From contig JAFWPH010000032.1 in the NCBI GenBank assembly GCA_017509605.1, positions 1 to 64,000 of the forward strand: DNA of 64,000 nt. The letters run 5' to 3'. Shown piece after piece: positions 61,385-64,000 of the stretch. Source of the DNA: Bacteroidaceae bacterium (GTDB lineage Bacteria; Bacteroidota; Bacteroidia; Bacteroidales; Bacteroidaceae). The notes beneath the pieces are model-generated. The model ran no database searches, was not told the origin of the DNA, and saw nothing but the letters and a program-made list of their open reading frames with translations. Made by a program: the position numbers and the translations under genes. Every line of letters starts with the position of its first letter. Positions within the stretch are counted from its first letter, which is position 1.

Positions 61385-64000
61385 TCATTCTTTGTACTTC
61401 ATCAAATACGTGTCGTATTGTGTCTCAAATGGATGGAAGGGCGCTGGGATGGACTGGGGATGGCTGAAGAGCGTTTTAACTGTCTGAGGCCATTGGTTGG
61501 CATCAATGTGATAAAGAAGAAACTCACCACTGATGGTGCCTACATCTTTGGAGATAACAGGGAAAGTCGTACGAGAGAACTTTGGACCCTGACCTGAAAC
61601 AGCGGCATTCACTGTCATCAAGATACCTTGATCGGTCTGCTCGAAGTTCATCTTCAGAGCATCGCCTACCACTAACAAACCATTGCCATACTTGTCGCTG
61701 AATAAGGCAGCATCCACACCCATGCGATTGCCCTCAAAATATAAATCGTGCATCTGTTTGGACCAAATGCCATAACGATTGGCCTGTTGACGACCAGGAT
61801 AACTGGCGAAAGGCCCGTAACCTATCCACTGCACACGGTCAAAACGTTGGTCGAGTAAATAAGCAATGCCTAATTCTGAAAGGAAAGTCTCTGTAGTATC
61901 TGGGGTGAGTGTGTAGGTCACTTTCATGCCATCGTCCTCTTTGGAGTACTTCACATCTGCCTTGACATATGGATTGTCCATGGGCTGAAGATAATGCTCA
62001 ATACGCTGGTTCTTCACATTCATCCTTTCTGCCATGGTGGCCTTGCGACCTACCCGTAATACCGGACCTTCTTGGACATACGTCATGGGGTCACCAGTAC
62101 CGTTCCATGAAGCATCAGGCTTGTTCATCACAAAACTCTGATGAAGGAAGGTGTGTCCTTGCGCATCCTCGATGTCGAAATGTAATAGACTAAGGCCTTT
62201 TTGCTCAGGAAGGTCTATAGTAATGGTTGTTGAGTCGTGCGGATGGCAATTTGGGCTGAAAGCACCACGCATTACTGTGTCACGGTCATTGGTCAGCGAC
62301 CAGTGGAAAGTGACGTTGTCTTTTAGGTTGAGAAAGTCGTAACGGTTCACGATCGTAAGCCGACTACCTTCTACTTCCGACACGAAAGCGCGCGCGTAAT
62401 TGTGCTGCAACTCATAGTAGTTGGGTAGGGGAGTACGGTCTGCGTAGAGCACTCCGTCTGTACCTTTGTTGCCATACATCTCAAAACCGCCGTCTTTCGA
62501 AGTGAAGACTCGCTCCTCGTAACCATAAAGCTGTTCTCTCTTCTCTTGAAATGGCATGCCCTGATCCACCCACTCCCAGACGGCACCCCCTGCAATACCG
62601 GGGGTGCGCTCAATGATTTCCCACTGACGGTCATGATCCTCAAAAGAGATGCCAAGGGTATGACAATATTCCGTAAAGATCACAGGACGGTCTGCACGTT
62701 GATAGAAATCCGCAATCTGTCGGGTGGTTGGATAGTGGGGTGCGTATATGTCTGCCACCTTGGGAAAGTTGTAGTTGAAACTCTGGAAATAAGACCCTAT
62801 TTGCGGGTAGCAGATTGGGCGAGATGAGTCGAGTTCATGCTTCACGTAGTCACCCAGCTTGATGCAGATATCGGTCAGCGGATTCTCGTTGCCGATGCTC
62901 CAAATCAATACAGAGGCATGATTCTTGTCACGTCGGATGGTTGCCTGTGCACGTTGTTGCAACACCTCGTAGAAAGTCGAGTCATAGAGGTTCCTGTCAC
63001 CATAACCGAAAGGAACCTCATCGATGATATAGAAGCCGAGGGAATCGGCCAACTCATAGAACCGTGGCTCTCTTGGATAATGACTGGTGCGGATAAAGTT
63101 GACCGAGGCCTCTTTCATCAGTTGCATGTCGCGCAGGATGCTGGCATCATCAATCACCTTTACAGTCTTGGGGTCAGTAGCATGGCTTGTGACACCACGC
63201 AGTTTGATGGGCTGTCCGTTGAGCCTCAGAATATTACCATCTATAGTCAGTTCGCGAAAACCAAACTTGTGCTCAAAGGTCTGGAGTGTCTTGTGCTTTT
63301 GAACAAGCGTGGTGCGTAAGGTGTATAAATATGGCGTCTCTGCAGTCCATAGATGTGGATGATTCACCTTATCCGTTCCGATGACGTTCCCTTCCGCATC
63401 CAATATCTCATGCTTTACAACTGTTCCTTTCCCAGCATTTGCTATGATTGTCTGCACATCCACTTCACCATTCATCTTGGTCCTGATGGTCAGATCTTTC
63501 AAATGTGTCTCTGGTACGGCAAAGAGTGTCACATCACGGAAAATGCCGTTGGGAGCCCAGTCATCGTTATAGTCGAAATCACTCCCACGATAATGCGAGA
63601 TTACTCTCATGGCTAATTCCTGTTGTGTGGACTTCTTGTTCAGATAAGGTGTGATATCAAACAAGGCTGTGTTATAGGCAGAACGCCAAGAACCTACAGC
63701 TTGGCCATTGATCCACAAGTCATAACCATAAAGCACACCATCGAATCGCAACACGACACGTTGCCCTTTCCATGCCGCAGGAACAGTGAAGTTCGTACGG
63801 TAATAACCTGTTAGTGGTTTAGGACTATCATAACTGGGCTCACAAAAACCATAAGCCTCCCAACAACCGGGTACAGGAATGGTTCGCCACGAATCGTCGG
63901 TCATAGGCACCGTCTTGTCCTCGACGATTCCTGTTAACACTTTCAACTGCCAATTGCCATTCAGAGTCCTCGTCATCTGTGGGTCGGTCACAGGAAGAAC
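61385..64000 (-). CDS. GH2 beta-galactosidase-like hydrolase (5' end beyond window)
   Basis: 872 codons visible, open to the right edge; the first visible residues (VLPVTDPQMTRTLNGNWQL) show that the signal peptide and start lie outside. Domain order: jelly-roll sugar-binding domain (PVPGCWEAYGFCEPSYDSP, YYRTNFTVP), Ig-like domain, and the barrel with the acid/base Glu in IWSIGNENPLTD and the nucleophile Glu in VIFTEYCHTLG; then a DUF4981-like Ig domain and a C-terminal LacZ small-chain-like domain (LDQRFDRVQWIGYGPFASYPGRQQANRYG). It hydrolyses terminal beta-galactosides. The H-Y-P-R and G-N-E-N motifs are standard for the family. Confidence 0.93.
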   Translation of the reverse strand, partial: VLPVTDPQMTRTLNGNWQLKVLTGIVEDKTVPMTDDSWRTIPVPGCWEAYGFCEPSYDSPKPLTGYYRTNFTVPAAWKGQRVVLRFDGVLYGYDLWINGQAVGSWRSAYNTALFDITPYLNKKSTQQELAMRVISHYRGSDFDYNDDWAPNGIFRDVTLFAVPETHLKDLTIRTKMNGEVDVQTIIANAGKGTVVKHEILDAEGNVIGTDKVNHPHLWTAETPYLYTLRTTLVQKHKTLQTFEHKFGFRELTIDGNILRLNGQPIKLRGVTSHATDPKTVKVIDDASILRDMQLMKEASVNFIRTSHYPREPRFYELADSLGFYIIDEVPFGYGDRNLYDSTFYEVLQQRAQATIRRDKNHASVLIWSIGNENPLTDICIKLGDYVKHELDSSRPICYPQIGSYFQSFNYNFPKVADIYAPHYPTTRQIADFYQRADRPVIFTEYCHTLGISFEDHDRQWEIIERTPGIAGGAVWEWVDQGMPFQEKREQLYGYEERVFTSKDGGFEMYGNKGTDGVLYADRTPLPNYYELQHNYARAFVSEVEGSRLTIVNRYDFLNLKDNVTFHWSLTNDRDTVMRGAFSPNCHPHDSTTITIDLPEQKGLSLLHFDIEDAQGHTFLHQSFVMNKPDASWNGTGDPMTYVQEGPVLRVGRKATMAERMNVKNQRIEHYLQPMDNPYVKADVKYSKEDDGMKVTYTLTPDTTETFLSELGIAYLLDQRFDRVQWIGYGPFASYPGRQQANRYGIWSKQMHDLYFEGNRMGVDAALFSDKYGNGLLVVGDALKMNFEQTDQGILMTVNAAVSGQGPKFSRTTFPVISKDVGTISGEFLLYHIDANQWPQTVKTLFSHPQSIPAPFHPFETQYDTYLMKYKE

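Overview
The window looks like a chromosomal segment from a member of the Bacteroidales, most likely Prevotellaceae (Prevotella/Segatella-like). The reasons are near-consensus TTTG / TAnnTTTG promoters, almost no Shine-Dalgarno sequences, Bacteroidetes-specific families (DUF4270, DUF5112/DUF5113-type kinase, ECF sigma factor paired with a membrane-anchored beta-barrel protein, PorT-like barrel, CHU_C domain), and several secreted proteins ending in a short 'GIYIVNGKKVLVK'-type tail. No rRNA, tRNA, IS element or CRISPR array was seen.

Layout. 1-3255 (-): 5' part of a secreted double-GH43 protein. 3514-6814 (+): ECF sigma factor, translationally coupled barrel/anti-sigma-like protein, lipoprotein serpin. 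7.1-12.3 kb (+): small RNA candidate, then slyD-type PPIase, aroC, ssb, kdsA, kdsD, xpt. 12.3-21.1 kb (-): a probable five-gene operon with a giant tandem sensor kinase, a response regulator, a half-size AbgT-like membrane protein, a DHHW protein and an MBOAT O-acyltransferase, which together suggest regulated acylation of an exopolysaccharide. 21.3 kb (+): small winged-helix-like protein. 21.9-28.4 kb (-): an 1805-residue RHS/YD-repeat protein with an AT-rich tip, followed 4 nt later by a small YD/InlB/sorting-tail protein. 28.9-31.1 kb (-): DUF4270 lipoprotein and GT5 starch-synthase-like protein. 31.5 kb: second copy of the small RNA element. 31.8-42.1 kb: polysaccharide-degradation genes (GH31, SGNH esterase, CE1 esterase, GH3) interrupted by guaA. 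42.3-46.0 kb (-): TonB-dependent siderophore-type receptor with a YddA/SbmA-like ABC transporter. 46.3-47.6 kb (+): two uncharacterised cytoplasmic proteins. 47.8-52.2 kb (+): a secreted multidomain CX5R phosphatase. 52.2-52.75 kb: structured, promoter-bearing intergenic region. 53.1-56.3 kb: PorT-like barrel, LysM/substrate-binding protein and a divergent CHU_C protein. 56.4-61.2 kb (+): uvrA, nadE, WG-repeat lipoprotein. 61.4-64.0 kb (-): GH2 beta-galactosidase cut by the window end.

The most unusual signals are: (i) degenerate tandem repeats with a strict 7-nt period in at least nine gene-gene junctions, with different heptamer sequences but the same period; (ii) an A9 run at the very end of the RHS gene, where loss of one A would fuse it in frame to the downstream sorting-tail protein; (iii) a 1466-residue kinase built from two complete sensor modules with an internal signal peptide and apparently complementary catalytic defects; (iv) a pair of homologous terminator-ended small RNAs; (v) a structured RNA candidate near 52.4 kb; and (vi) an exported MptpB-type phosphatase. 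All function calls come from reading translated sequence; no database search was run.
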